Shown: positions 54,239 through 64,000 of the stretch, piece by piece
Layout of the letters: every line of letters starts with the position of its first letter
Position numbering within the stretch: the first letter of the stretch is position 1
Origin: Cryphonectria parasitica EP155
Taxonomy: Eukaryota > Ascomycota > Sordariomycetes > Diaporthales > Cryphonectriaceae
Reading direction: 5' to 3'
Length of the DNA stretch: 64,000 nucleotides
Assembly: GCF_011745365.1 (NCBI RefSeq)
Contig: NW_024468909.1
Coordinates: forward strand, 6,944,001-7,008,000
Notes under the pieces: model-generated
The model's input: the letters and a program-made list of their open reading frames with translations, nothing else
Database searches by the model: none
What the model was told of the DNA's origin: nothing
Position numbers and translations under genes: made by a program

Positions 54239-57200
54239 GGTAGAGAAAGTGTAGAGAGCAAAAGAGAGCCACACACACAGAGAGAGAGAGAGAGGGTAGT
54301 GATGGGATGAGCGAAGACGCAATAACAACAAGGAACGACGGAGCGTTCGTTTGAAAAGTGTCGTTATCGTGGACTTGAGGGCCTCTTGGTCTTTCTTCGT
54401 CTACTCTCTCCTACTTCTCTCTCTCTTTTCTCTTCATTGGAGATGGAATCATCCTGCAGAGGGCATCTCGTTTATATACTTCTGACCGACACGGAACCCA
54501 AAAAAGGTTGGACAATCCCCATGCTCGGTGTAAACAGCATTGCCAGGCCCCCAGCTCGGCCGAGATGAGAGGGAGAATGACAAGAGAGGAGGGGGTCCCA
54601 TGGATGGTGGGTGCAGTAGCACCATACATTTTGCCATCAAAGTATACTGTACTATACCACGATATCATGCAGTACTTGGTATTTCCTTTTACTGCGACGG
54701 AGACCAAGAGACGAGGATCGACAGCCCGACCCGTCTAGCTAACGCGTCCACCCATGTCCACATCCTTGACGTAGTGAGGAACGGACCAGAGACCCGCTTC
54801 TGGTGGTCGACGGCAGAGGAAGCCCTGCGTAGACAGCTGCGCCGGGGCGGAGTCCAGAAATACTCCCCTGAGGTAGTCCTTCCTATGATGCTCTACCTGT
54901 TCCTGCTTTTCTTTCTACTATGGCATTCTTCTCTTCCGATTTCCCTGCAGCTGCCATCTTGCACGATGTCATGTTTCCACCCCCCACGGGGAACACGGCA
55001 GAACGGCATGATGGACAGGGAATTGGGGGCGAGGAGATGTCCACTTCCCCCCTCCAACTTCCAGGTTTGGGACATTGCCGAGCGGTATCACTTCTGGTCA
55101 TGACAAAAGCAATCAGGCCTCTTGGTCTACATCATTCTCCTCCTTGTCCTCTCCTCAAGAGCGCACGGTCAATGTCCAGAAACATCCAGCGGCGTTGTCT
55201 TTTAGATCCGAAGCCCAGCCAGCTTACACATGCGTGCCGGAAAACAAGTTAGCCTCTCAAAGCACGTGCGGACAAAGGCGCCCTTCTAGTCTCCGTTCAC
55301 TATGCCAGTATAGTGTGTAGTATGGTTTGGACACTTCTGCCAGCCTCCGAGGCCCCCTTCCAAGGGTCACATAGCTCCTCAATCTCCGCTGTCCCCTTTC
55401 CCCTCCGTCTCCCCCAGATGTAGAAGCCGAAATCGTGGGGTTTTGCTGGAAGGAGATCGTGGGGAGAGGGAAAAAAAACATGGGGAAGAGGACCTGGAAG
55501 AAGTGCTAGAAGGCTGTCAGAGTGGATAATAAGTTGGTGTGTTGGTGGTTAGTTCTGCGGCTGGAATCAATAGTGTGAGGATTGTTGAATCATTTTCGAA
55601 TCGGAGTTACTGCAGGAATGGCCAGCTTTGGAGAAGACGGACGACGGTCTGGACTTGAATCGTGGTCTTGTCCTGCAAGTCCTCCCGTCTTCTTGGCTAT
55701 TTGGTTCGCCTCTATCCTCGGTGCGGGTCGTCCAAAGGTTGGGTCACATTGCAGAAGGGGTTCCATACCCAGGCAAGCAAGAGCTTAATTACTGTATCCC
55801 CAACAACGTTCATGCGCGCGCTCGCCCCCAGTGTTTTGCCCCTACCCCTTTTTCTTTTAGAGTTATTTTTTGTTTGTCCTTTTCTCTCTCTGTCAAAGCT
55901 TGGCCCCGATGTTTCCGTCTGTTCTAATCTTTCGTCTTTCTTAACTTTCTTTTTGTTTGTTTTTTTGTTTTGTTTCTTTTTACACCGACCATTGGGTTCC
56001 ACTATGGTCTATCGCAGCGGAGACGTCAACTGGTTTCTTGTTTCTCCACCTACAGTAGAAACACTCCCCGTGTGGATGTCTTGTCGGTCCCTATCATTTC
56101 ACCGTACCGCGCGCTATAACTATGGTACACTTCTTGGTGACACATGCACATATCCTTACTATGTTGGAGCGTGCAGATCTTCGTCCCCGCCCCCCTTCCA
56201 CCTGTCTAAACTGCATGTCTGCAGGCGATAGAGCGTTGTTCGATACTATTATAAGAACTCTGAAGCCGTCACCACCTGCTCAGAACGTCGTGGTCGATAC
56301 TACCACACCTTTTTCTGTGTACATGGGCTCGGCTGAGATGAGATGCGATGTGCATGCGGTGCCTTGCAGCCCGCCACCCCTCACCCCTGGACTTATAGCG
56401 CCCTGCACATAACATGCGCATTCGGAGATCGTTGTGCCACATAGAGTACTACCTTAGCATACTGTGGTAAGTTCTTTGTGTGTAATGTAAAGGAGAGATA
56501 GCAGGGTATCTCAACTGCCTCTGCGTCTTGCACTGCAATGCTGGCTGCAGGTAAGGCGTGGTGAGCTGGCTGGCTAGCTGGTTTGATTACTTAGGTAGTC
56601 CTCCTCTCATGGGTGGACAGGGTGCATTCATTCCGTCTTCCGAGCCACGAGATGTGATTGAGACTTCACCCAGTACATATCAAAGAGTGCAGAACATAAA
56701 GAGTTTGGTCGTTTTATTTGGCGAATCTTGATGTTGTGGCGCTGCTCGATGATTCGTCAATACATACGCAAATCTGACCTCGGAGTAAGCACAAACTATA
56801 CAGGCGACTGTTACACAAGAGAGACAAGTAAGAAAAAGGGTATACACGATCTAAATGGATGAGTTACGTACACCTCATCTTTACGACTCCCCTCACTGGC
56901 TGGCCACAGGTGAAAAAAAAAAAAAAATGCCACAATATCGAGTCGCTGAGATGACATTTGCAGTGCACTCTCCAATCCTTACTCCTCCAAGTAACAGTAG
57001 ATCCACCTTACTCAGCCGTAGACGATACCAGACCAGCTTCTCCGCACTCGCGAACCAGGTAAACCACATGGAGCACATGCAAACAATAGTATTCACAAAG
57101 CCCGACGGTGTTTTCGTCCTCCTGATATCTGAATGTTCAACTTTTGTATACACCAGCCCAGCCCAATTTATCCAACTCAAGAGCCCTCGTTTACTCTCCT

Positions 57201-57282
57201 ATAACTCCCAACCAACCGAGGCTCCCCCCCCCCCTCGACGGACCCTTGCTCCCTCCCTCCTAGACTCCCCAACATCAACATC
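54239..57282. other. Intergenic region, no supported gene
   Basis: Promoter sides of tannase (leftward) and amidase (rightward). Frames such as 54540-55103 and 55662-56231 lack domains and splice support. AT/GC are mixed. I see no RNA gene. Confidence 0.5.
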
Positions 57283-57602
57283 ATGGCCGGCGTAGACTCT
57301 CAAGCCTGGAAGACCCGTGTGGCCGAAAAACGCAGACAGCGTGACGATCTGATCCCCAAGGCATGGAGGCTGCCCTCGAGCGCGGTGCAGGACCTCAAGC
57401 AGCCGCTGGAGACGTCGAGGAACAACCTCATCGAGCTCGACATTGTGCGCCGCTCGGGGCTCCTGACGGCGAGAGAGCTCCACATCACGGAGGCGTACAG
57501 CGTGTCTCAGCTCCTGCAGGCGCTTCGCTCGGAGGAACTCACGTCGCTAGAGGTGACGGTGGCTTATTGCAAGAGGGCTGCCATCGCGCAACAGCTGGTC
57601 TG

Positions 57603-57639
<37 letters not shown>

Positions 57640-59555
57640 GGCTAACATGACAACCAAAATGACAATGCAGACATCCTGTCTCACCGAGATCTTCTTTCAA
57701 GAAGCGCAGGAAAGGGCTCGTCATCTAGACAATACCCTCCGAGAGCGAGGACAGCCCGTGGGCCCGCTGCACGGCCTGCCTATCAGCATCAAGGACTCCT
57801 TCCAGGTCCGCGGTGTCGAGGCGACGCTGGGCTTTGTCGACTACCTCGACCATGGGCCCTCGCAGGAGAACTCGTGCCTGGTTGACGTGCTCCTTGCGCA
57901 GGGGGCGGTGCTATTTTGCAAAACGAACATTCCTCAGACGCTCATGGTTTGTGTTTTGGTTTTTACTTTTCTTTCTCTTCTCTCTCTCTCTGGCATCCTG
58001 CTCTCCCTCATGTGTCTGTTTCTGAGAAAGAACCCCCTCATATTTACTGATCTTTTTCTGTTTCTCCAGACGGCAGACTCGGACAATAATGTCTTTGGGA
58101 GGACCTTGAATCCGTGGAATACCAGTTTGACCGCAGGAGGCTCGAGTGGTGGCGAGGGTGCCCTCGTAGCCTTCCGAGGCTCGCCACTTGGTGTTGGCAC
58201 AGATGTCGCTGGTATATACCCACCCTTTTCTGTCCCTCCTCTTCCCTTTATCCCTCTCTTCTCCCTCTATATCTTCCTGAACTGATACATACACATGTAC
58301 GCACCAAAAAAACAAAAGGCTCCATCCGCATCCCCTCTTTATGCTGTGGTCTATACGGCCTCAAACCCACCGCCTCCCGCGTCCCCTACGGAAAACAAGC
58401 CCCCCTCGGCGACCCAGGCCTCCACACCGTCACCGCCTCCGCAGGCCCCCTCTCGCACGACCTGAACGCCCTGGAGATCTTCATGCAGGCCGTCCTCGAC
58501 GCCAGGCCCGCCCTGCTCGACGCCACAGCCCTCGACATCCCCTGGCGCCACGCCAGCACGATTCCCCCGACAACAAAACAGCCCCTGCGCCTCGGCCTCC
58601 TCGCCGAGGACCCTCTGTTCCCCTTGCACCCCACCGTCCGAAACACCCTCGCAGAAGCAGCCGACCGTCTCCGCCGCGCAGGCCACGAGATCGTCCCGCT
58701 CACGTCGCAGGAGGGCCTCGTCGCCCCGAGCTACGACGCCGCGTTCCAGATGTTCGGCCTCGACAGGACCGCCATGAACACCGTCGCCCGCGGCGGCGAG
58801 CCCTTTGTGGGGTCCATCGTGGCGAGCAGGGGGGTTATGCGCGAGGTCCAGTGGGATCGGACGGTCGTGCCTGACACGAGGACGATGAGGAAGAAGAAGG
58901 AGGAGGAGGAGGAGGAGGGTGGGAATGGGGGCGGTGGGGGGACCGAGGACAGGCTGGGGCGGCTGGCGGTGCTGCATGTGAAGCGGGCTGAGATGCAGGA
59001 GGCCTGGCGGCGGGTCTGGGTTGGGAGGAGGTTGGATGCTGTGGTTGGGCCGGGGGCGCAGAGCACGGCGGTCGAGCATGATCAGTATGGGGCCGCGCCT
59101 TATACGGGGCTTTGGAATTTTCTGGATGTGAGTTTTTGGAAGGGTTCATGGTTTATTCTCGTTCTTTTTGGTTTTGGTTAAGATTGCTGACTTGATGGGG
59201 GCCGTCGTGGTTTGTTTCAGTATCCGGCTTGTGTGCTGCCTTTTGGAAGGGCCACCAAGGCTCATCTTTCAGGGACATTTGAGAAGAAGGCTGGGTCTAC
59301 AGGCCCTGCATGTGAGTCTTTCCTGATTTTATTCATTTGCTTTCTCTTTTGGAAAGTTCTTGTTTGTTCCTGGTAAGCAATGCTGATGTCTTTTGCTGGG
59401 CAGATAACCTGGACAACCTCCAAGGGGCACCGCTCTCTATCCAGATATCGACCACACGCATGCGGGACGAGGAGTGTCTTGCCATTGCCAAGGTGATTGA
59501 TGAATGCTTGAACGGCAGAGGCCAGAATGGTAGTGTCAAGGTGGCCAAAATATGA
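57283..59555 (+). CDS. Amidase (amidase-signature family)
   Basis: Six exons (57283-57597, 57671-57946, 58070-58211, 58319-59127, 59221-59311, 59404-59555) encode 594 residues. The catalytic triad is complete: Lys146 in PISIKDSF, cis-Ser222 in TAGGSSGGEGAL, and nucleophile Ser246 in GTDVAGSIRIP. The enzyme hydrolyses an amide, releasing ammonia or an amine. The nucleophile codon lies just after the exon 3/4 junction, whose split Gly codon precedes it. Exons 1 and 2 use GTCTGT and GTTTGT donors, weaker than the GTGAGT and GTATAT of others. A Lys/Glu/Gly low-complexity insertion occurs near residues 430-450. There is no targeting signal. Among fungal amidases this resembles acetamidase (AmdS)-type enzymes in length; the substrate is not defined. 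Confidence 0.87.
57605..57634. repeat. (CT)n microsatellite in amidase intron 1
   Basis: About 14 units directly after the weak GTCTGT donor of exon 1. Confidence 0.88.
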
Positions 59556-59886
59556 TCATGTTCTTGCTGTATTTGGTTCCATGACAAGTTGTCTATGTTT
59601 AGATCAACACTACCAGGGCATATTTCTCATTGGAGCAAGACTATAAATGGATACAAAAGACATTATGAACAGCAATCTGGGCATCATATTCTTGCAGTAT
59701 TGAGTTTCGTCTCTTTTTCTAATTCATAAGTGGAGTATGAACATCCTATCTAGACGAGGCCGTGCCATGACGGCACTACAAGTTTCACAGTATCAACATG
59801 GAAAGGTTCTTTCTACACAACGCCCCATCAACACCAAAGGAAAAGCTTCCTTGCAAAGGCTGAAAAATGAATGCCCTTCCTCCCCC
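59556..59886. other. Convergent intergenic of the amidase and monooxygenase genes
   Basis: Shared 3' region of genes facing each other. No coding signal. Confidence 0.55.
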
Positions 59887-61296
59887 TCATTTCCTCCCCC
59901 CCGGTCCACCAGCACCAGCCGCCTGCATACGAGCCATCATCTCCTCCATAAACTTAACCATCCCTTGCGCCCCATCCGGCCCCAGCATCACATTATTCAT
60001 AGCCACCGACTCCGCCGCCTCCTTCTGCGCCCGCGCATGCATCCCCTCCTCACACTTCTTCAGCAGCGGGCTCAGCGCCGCCTGAAACCCCTTCCTCCGG
60101 CCGCCCACCGCCGTCCATGCCTCCCCCACCGCCCTGGACACGTCCAGCGCGTCCAGCATGGCCAGGTTGACGCCCTCGCCCGACGGCAGCATGACGTGGG
60201 CCGCGTCGCCGATCAGCGTGGCGTGGGGCCGGTGGTCCCAGCGGTGGTCCTGGGGCAGCGCCACCAGCTGCGCAGCCTGCAGCCGGCCCTGCTCGCCCTG
60301 TGCTTTTATCTGCTCGTCAAAGGCGAGGCCGACAAAGTCCTTGATCTTGTCGCCGTGCGCCCCGAGCAGCGCCTCGTCGCCGAGGACACGCTGCTTCGCC
60401 TCGGCCAGCGGGATGGTCCCCAGCGCCTGGGCGGCTTCGTTGCCCGCCCGCGCGCCGTTGATCGACAGCACCACGTACGCGCAGTCGCGCACGCCGCGCA
60501 TCGAGCACAACATGTGCCGGTTGCCCAGGCAGAGGAACATGCCGCGCCCCGTGTACTCGGACCACTCTGGGAACCGGCTGCTGAAGGACGGGATCACGAG
60601 GGGGAACCACTGCACGCCGCTGAGCTCGACCTTGGCCTGGCTGAGCAACGGCCGCACCTTGGACCACGCACCGTCGGCGCCGATGACGAGGTCGTACCAC
60701 TCCGTCGTGGGCGTGGTGTCTTCTTCTTCTTTCTGCAGCCCTTGCTGGCCGTCCTTCTCGGTTGTTCTTGTTGTTGTTGTTGTGTGTCTCTTCTGCGTCG
60801 TCACCAGAACCGCCTGACCCTCCTCGCCTGTCGTCGTGCCGTCCACAGGCGCGTTCTCCACCTTGACGACCTTGGTCCCCCACTGCACGCACCCCTCGGG
60901 CAGCGCCCCCAGCAGCAGGCGTGTGATGTTATTGCGTGCAATCTCAGGCCGCCACGACTTGTCCTCTTGCGATTTGGCCGAGTCAGAGTGCACAACCGCA
61001 CCGCTCATGTCTGTGAGGACCATGCTGTCCTCGCAGTCTGTGGTGTAGGGCAGGAACTGGTCGAAGAGGCCACAGGCGCGGATGGCGTCCAGGCCCGACC
61101 CATCGTGCAGGTCGAGGGAGCCAGAGGGCTCGTCGAGCTGGGCCTCGGTGGGCCGGGGCCGGAGCTCGTAGATTGTGAAGGGAATGTTGCGCTGGGAAAG
61201 GAGGACGCCGAGGGTGAGAGCGCCAGGGCCGCCGCCTGCTATGGCGATCCTAGGTTGGTTGGCTGCGGACGTGTTGGTGTTGGTCTTGTCGGCCAT
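59887..61296 (-). CDS. FAD-dependent monooxygenase, TetX/aromatic-hydroxylase-like
   Basis: An intronless frame encodes 469 residues. The FAD-binding motif is IAIAGGGPGALTLGVLL near the N-terminus, followed by the acidic ribose-binding ELRPRP. The DG-type motif lies in DLVIGADGAWSKVRP. The second FAD contact is ATLIGDAAHVMLPSGEGVNLAMLDA near residue 385. These enzymes insert one oxygen atom into an aromatic or polyketide substrate using NAD(P)H. Spacing and the MLPSGEGVN motif fit the TetX-like branch better than UbiH-type. A Thr/Gly/Glu-rich stretch around residues 165-195 is an insertion. There is no targeting signal. It converges on the amidase gene. The substrate is unknown, and no other biosynthetic enzymes are nearby. 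Confidence 0.87.
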   Translation of the reverse strand: MADKTNTNTSAANQPRIAIAGGGPGALTLGVLLSQRNIPFTIYELRPRPTEAQLDEPSGSLDLHDGSGLDAIRACGLFDQFLPYTTDCEDSMVLTDMSGAVVHSDSAKSQEDKSWRPEIARNNITRLLLGALPEGCVQWGTKVVKVENAPVDGTTTGEEGQAVLVTTQKRHTTTTTRTTEKDGQQGLQKEEEDTTPTTEWYDLVIGADGAWSKVRPLLSQAKVELSGVQWFPLVIPSFSSRFPEWSEYTGRGMFLCLGNRHMLCSMRGVRDCAYVVLSINGARAGNEAAQALGTIPLAEAKQRVLGDEALLGAHGDKIKDFVGLAFDEQIKAQGEQGRLQAAQLVALPQDHRWDHRPHATLIGDAAHVMLPSGEGVNLAMLDALDVSRAVGEAWTAVGGRRKGFQAALSPLLKKCEEGMHARAQKEAAESVAMNNVMLGPDGAQGMVKFMEEMMARMQAAGAGGPGGRK

Positions 61297-61314
61297 CTTG
61301 TTTGTGGTGTGTGT

Positions 61315-61317
61315 GTA

Positions 61318-61376
<59 letters not shown>
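61315..61376. repeat. (TG)n microsatellite upstream of the monooxygenase
   Basis: About 28 TG units 20-80 bp upstream of the start codon, in the leader; a second shorter TG run follows at about 61383-61395. Confidence 0.9.
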
Positions 61377-61380
<4 letters not shown>

Positions 61381-61603
61381 TTGTGTGTGTGTGTGTTCAG
61401 GTAATCATGTGTTGTGCGTGGTGAAGGCTTCTAAAGAAAAGGTTGGTGAAGAGTAGTAATCCTTGTGTGTGTGTGTGACTGTTTGATGAGAACATCGAGG
61501 TACGAGGACCAGATCAAGGTCGAAAGCAACATCTTTATACAAATTCTGGAGCCATCTGCCTAGTTTCCATCATGGTCAAGACTATTCATTTCATCACAGG
61601 CTT

Positions 61604-61747
61604 ATGCCCCCTCGGGGGAAGCCGGCCAGGACGAAGGCCCCGAACCGCAAGCGTTGTCAGCCGTGCATCACGGAGGTTTCGGAAGATTCGGTGGATTCGG
61701 ACAATTCGGGTACTTCGGCAACGAACGCCTCCAAGGTCAACACATAA
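61604..61747 (+). CDS. Possible small basic/acidic protein, 47 aa
   Basis: An ATG-initiated frame of 47 codons has coding-like composition: a basic start (MPPRGKPARTKAPNRKRCQP) and an acidic Ser-rich end (EVSEDSVDSDNSG). A TTTCATCACAG acceptor-like site precedes the ATG by 4 nt, which would fit a leader intron. It could instead be the first exon of a gene using a GTACTT donor inside it. No family is recognised and the frame is short, so the call is tentative. Confidence 0.25.
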   Translation: MPPRGKPARTKAPNRKRCQPCITEVSEDSVDSDNSGTSATNASKVNT

Positions 61748-62387
61748 GCGAGCTGCCGTGTGATTGGTACAAGTGTTTCTTGTGATTGCTAGAGGTCCCA
61801 GACGTCGTAACTTAAGAGCTCCTCAGGTGTGGTTTTTTTTTTTTTGCTTCAAAACATATTCTTTCTCTCTCCCTCTCTTTTTCTTTCTTTCCCTTCTTCG
61901 AATACCACCTCTTGACCATGTACTACCACTACCCCTCATGCCTGCTTCAGCCGTCTTCTCGCTGTGAGGAAGCTTCAACGAGGCGCCAAAGAGCCTGGTC
62001 CGTACTGTTTTTACCCCACGTTCCCTCCAGATGAACGCTCACTGGCGAGGTGCCATGTTCCTTGTGGTTGTGTGTATGCTTTGGTATGTGTGTGAGAGAG
62101 GGAGAGTGTGGCCTATCCCGTTCGTATTCGTAATGGATCGATTGGCACCCCTGACTCCGGACTTATACGGAACAGCGAGTTTCGCCGTCTTAGTGTTGTT
62201 GACTCATTAGAAAAATAAAATAAAAATCATAGTCGGGCCCGACAGTTTTTACTTTCCAGTAAAGCAAGGCAAGCCGGAGCTGGGTGAGCTCGGCAGAAAC
62301 GTATTTATCCGAGAGTTGATGTTGCTAAAGAGACAGGAAAATCAGTTGCAGCAAGGCAACGCTTGTCGCTTCGTCTTACATCATATA

Positions 62388-63998
62388 TTAAAGGCCATCT
62401 GGCTGAAGATGCCTCAGCAGCTCTCCGACCTCTGTATCGATCTTGTTGACATGGTTCATCAGCAAGGCCGTCTTTGCAGCAGCCGCCTCGCGCTTTTTCT
62501 CCTCTTCTTTGATCGCTTGTTTCAAACTCGCAAGCTCGTCGTTATTCGGGCATGGTGCGACCTGACCGCCGCTGGCGGTGTTGGGCCTGTTGATCAGTTT
62601 CGTAACGGCGCCTTCCAGCCCCTTGATGGAAGCGCTCCACTTGTCTAACTCGTTCGTATTTTTGTTCAGTTGCTTGTTGAGCTCCTTGATTCGGACTTTG
62701 GACGCGTCGATCTCCTTCTCCGCCGTGTCCAAGCGCGCGTTCGTGTCCCTCTGGTATGGGGTGAACATCTCTCTGAAGCTCGTCTCGATCTGGATGACCT
62801 TCTCAGTCACCGAGGCCATCGTGGGGAGGCTCTGGATCTTCTTGTTGACCATGTTCTCCATGTTGCGCTGGATCGTGGCGTCGTGTGATGGGGACGGGCT
62901 CTTGGGCGTCTGGGGCGCGTCGAACGTCGTCTTGACAAATCTCGGCCCCTGCGCCTCGAGCGCGCTGAGGCGGTCCATGATGTCTCTCGTGGAAGGAGTG
63001 TTCATGGCTGTAGACGCGTATAATGTGCCCTCGAGCATAGCGAGGCGATGTTCCACCCGTGCGATGGCTGGCTCGGCCCCGACACTCGTTTCCCCTTCTC
63101 CCGGCGGGTCTGAAGGCCTCCCCTCGTGCTCGAGAGCTGCCACCCTTGCTTCCAGCCCGCGCAGATCGTCTTCTCCCGCGTATGGCTTCGTTACTGTTGA
63201 ACGGGATGGCACCTCGACGGGCGGAGCGGTCTGCAGAAGAACCAGCCTGTTCTCGAGAGAACCAAGTTTGGCCTGTAACCCCTGCAAAGTCTCCGTGTAA
63301 GCAGCTATCGTGGACAGTTTCGTCTCTAGAGACGCAATCATGGCTTGTGCATTCTCTGCATCCCTTGTCCGCTGGGTTTCTGTCTCTGCCAGCCTCTTCT
63401 CGAACGAGGCCAGCTTTTGCAAAGGGTCTGTGCTCGCAGCAGCCTTTTCCTGGATCTCGGCTCTCTGTAGCGCAGCATTCTCCTTCTCAAGCTGCTCAAT
63501 CCGTTGCCGCAGTCTCGCTACCACGTCCTCCTCCCCCCCTGCCAGGAGCTCCCCGGGAGACGGCGTGGGAGTCTTGTCCTGGCTGGCACAACTGCGGATT
63601 CTATACGTGTTCTCTACAGAAGGGGCCCTGCCACCGTCCGACGAGGGAGGAACACGCTGCGCCTTGGAAACGTCCTCGGCCTTGCCTGGTGTCTGACCTG
63701 CCTGCCTCGCGGCCTCCACCTCAGAGTTGACCGACGAAGCGGCCACGGCATCGAGCGCGGCCGCAGCACTACCACCAGAAGATGGCTCCCGCCTGTGAGA
63801 GGGGCCAGGGCTGGGTGTGGGCACGTGCACGGACGTACGCTTTGGGCCCGGTTGGTCTCCGTCCCAACTGCCCTGTGGAGATCTCGACCTCTTGCGCGAG
63901 GGTCGCCAGGTAGAGGCAGGAGGACGCGAGCGTGGGCGGTCGAGTATGGCGGCCGAGTCCATCTGCAGAAACGTGCCAGCCGCGTTTGCGAGGTAGCT
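62388..63998 (-). CDS. Coiled-coil protein, unknown function, N-terminus possibly beyond the window
   Basis: The frame is at least 524 residues from the ATG at 63962, and it stays open for 12 more codons to the edge of the window, so the true start may lie outside. Residues 1-120 are basic and Ser/Pro-rich, with nuclear-type clusters (RPSRKRSRSP, GPKRTS). From about 145 heptad-type coiled coil begins (ARLRQRIEQLEKENAALQRAE) and recurs through KLASFEKRLAETETQ, MIASLETKLSTI, LGSLENRLVLL, and later AEKEIDASKVRIKELNKQLNKN. It ends with VNKIDTEVGELLRHLQPDGL. The segments suggest a long rod that self-associates. No catalytic domain is present and I do not recognise the family. A splice acceptor-like TTTCTGCAG lies directly before the ATG. 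Confidence 0.7.
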   Translation of the reverse strand, partial: SYLANAAGTFLQMDSAAILDRPRSRPPASTWRPSRKRSRSPQGSWDGDQPGPKRTSVHVPTPSPGPSHRREPSSGGSAAAALDAVAASSVNSEVEAARQAGQTPGKAEDVSKAQRVPPSSDGGRAPSVENTYRIRSCASQDKTPTPSPGELLAGGEEDVVARLRQRIEQLEKENAALQRAEIQEKAAASTDPLQKLASFEKRLAETETQRTRDAENAQAMIASLETKLSTIAAYTETLQGLQAKLGSLENRLVLLQTAPPVEVPSRSTVTKPYAGEDDLRGLEARVAALEHEGRPSDPPGEGETSVGAEPAIARVEHRLAMLEGTLYASTAMNTPSTRDIMDRLSALEAQGPRFVKTTFDAPQTPKSPSPSHDATIQRNMENMVNKKIQSLPTMASVTEKVIQIETSFREMFTPYQRDTNARLDTAEKEIDASKVRIKELNKQLNKNTNELDKWSASIKGLEGAVTKLINRPNTASGGQVAPCPNNDELASLKQAIKEEEKKREAAAAKTALLMNHVNKIDTEVGELLRHLQPDGL

Positions 63999-64000
63999 CT

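Larger units (their letters stand above)
61297..62387. other. Intergenic, with TG repeats and a possible small ORF
   Basis: Promoter side of the monooxygenase gene and 3' side of the coiled-coil gene. The TG tract, a T-run (61833-61843) and a short ORF (61604-61747, listed separately) are the only notable items. Confidence 0.5.

Noticed and set aside
59737..61404. 555-codon plus-strand frame over the monooxygenase
   Set aside because: Antisense shadow; ends in the translated TG repeat.

Overview
The window is nuclear DNA of a filamentous ascomycete, most likely a Sordariomycete (inferred). Genes carry one to five short introns with GTRNGT donors, CTRAC-like branch sites and YAG acceptors. 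Fungal-restricted families recur: HET, 2EXR, Rtt109, a rhodopsin-type membrane protein and a tannase. A 5S rRNA gene stands alone, as in Neurospora-type genomes, and the tRNA-Val gene has the usual nuclear intron. Microsatellites are abundant. I see no operons, insertion sequences or CRISPR arrays.

Layout, left to right. At the left edge is a truncated secreted protein on the minus strand. A D-2-hydroxyacid dehydrogenase (3.6-4.9 kb) and tRNA-Val(AAC) (5.5 kb) follow. A seven-helix rhodopsin-type protein (7.8-9.5 kb), a MUP1/LAT-type amino-acid permease (12.5-14.5 kb), a 5S rRNA gene (15.1 kb) and a secreted two-domain fasciclin protein (15.5-17.0 kb) come next. From 18 to 24 kb there is a small-molecule cluster: an HD phosphohydrolase, a DUF1989 (urea-carboxylase-associated) protein, a divergently transcribed periplasmic-binding-protein-like gene and a dienelactone hydrolase. 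From 25 to 35 kb lie housekeeping or chromatin genes: a 2EXR protein, mitoribosomal protein mL57, the H3K56 acetyltransferase Rtt109, an Rkm4/SETD6-type SET methyltransferase and an unrecognised 265-aa protein. A 5 kb gene-poor stretch with a 171-bp tandem duplication follows. Then come a secreted bicupin oxalate decarboxylase (40-41.8 kb) and a beta-carbonic anhydrase (43-43.9 kb).

The most accessory-looking part is 44.7-51.9 kb. It holds a HET-domain gene, an unusual SNF2-type ATPase with a 25-Gln tract, and two decayed coding fragments flanking the HET gene that appear to come from one protein family. To the right are a tannase/feruloyl esterase, an amidase, a TetX-like FAD monooxygenase, and a coiled-coil protein whose reading frame is still open at the window edge.

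Two functional links stand out. Oxalate decarboxylase releases CO2, and the next gene downstream encodes the CO2-hydrating carbonic anhydrase. The DUF1989 and binding-protein-like genes share one divergent promoter region, and the same two families occur together in bacterial urea-carboxylase loci. Both links are inferences from gene content. Exon boundaries were placed by eye from splice signals and reading-frame continuity; all multi-exon models given here close in frame.
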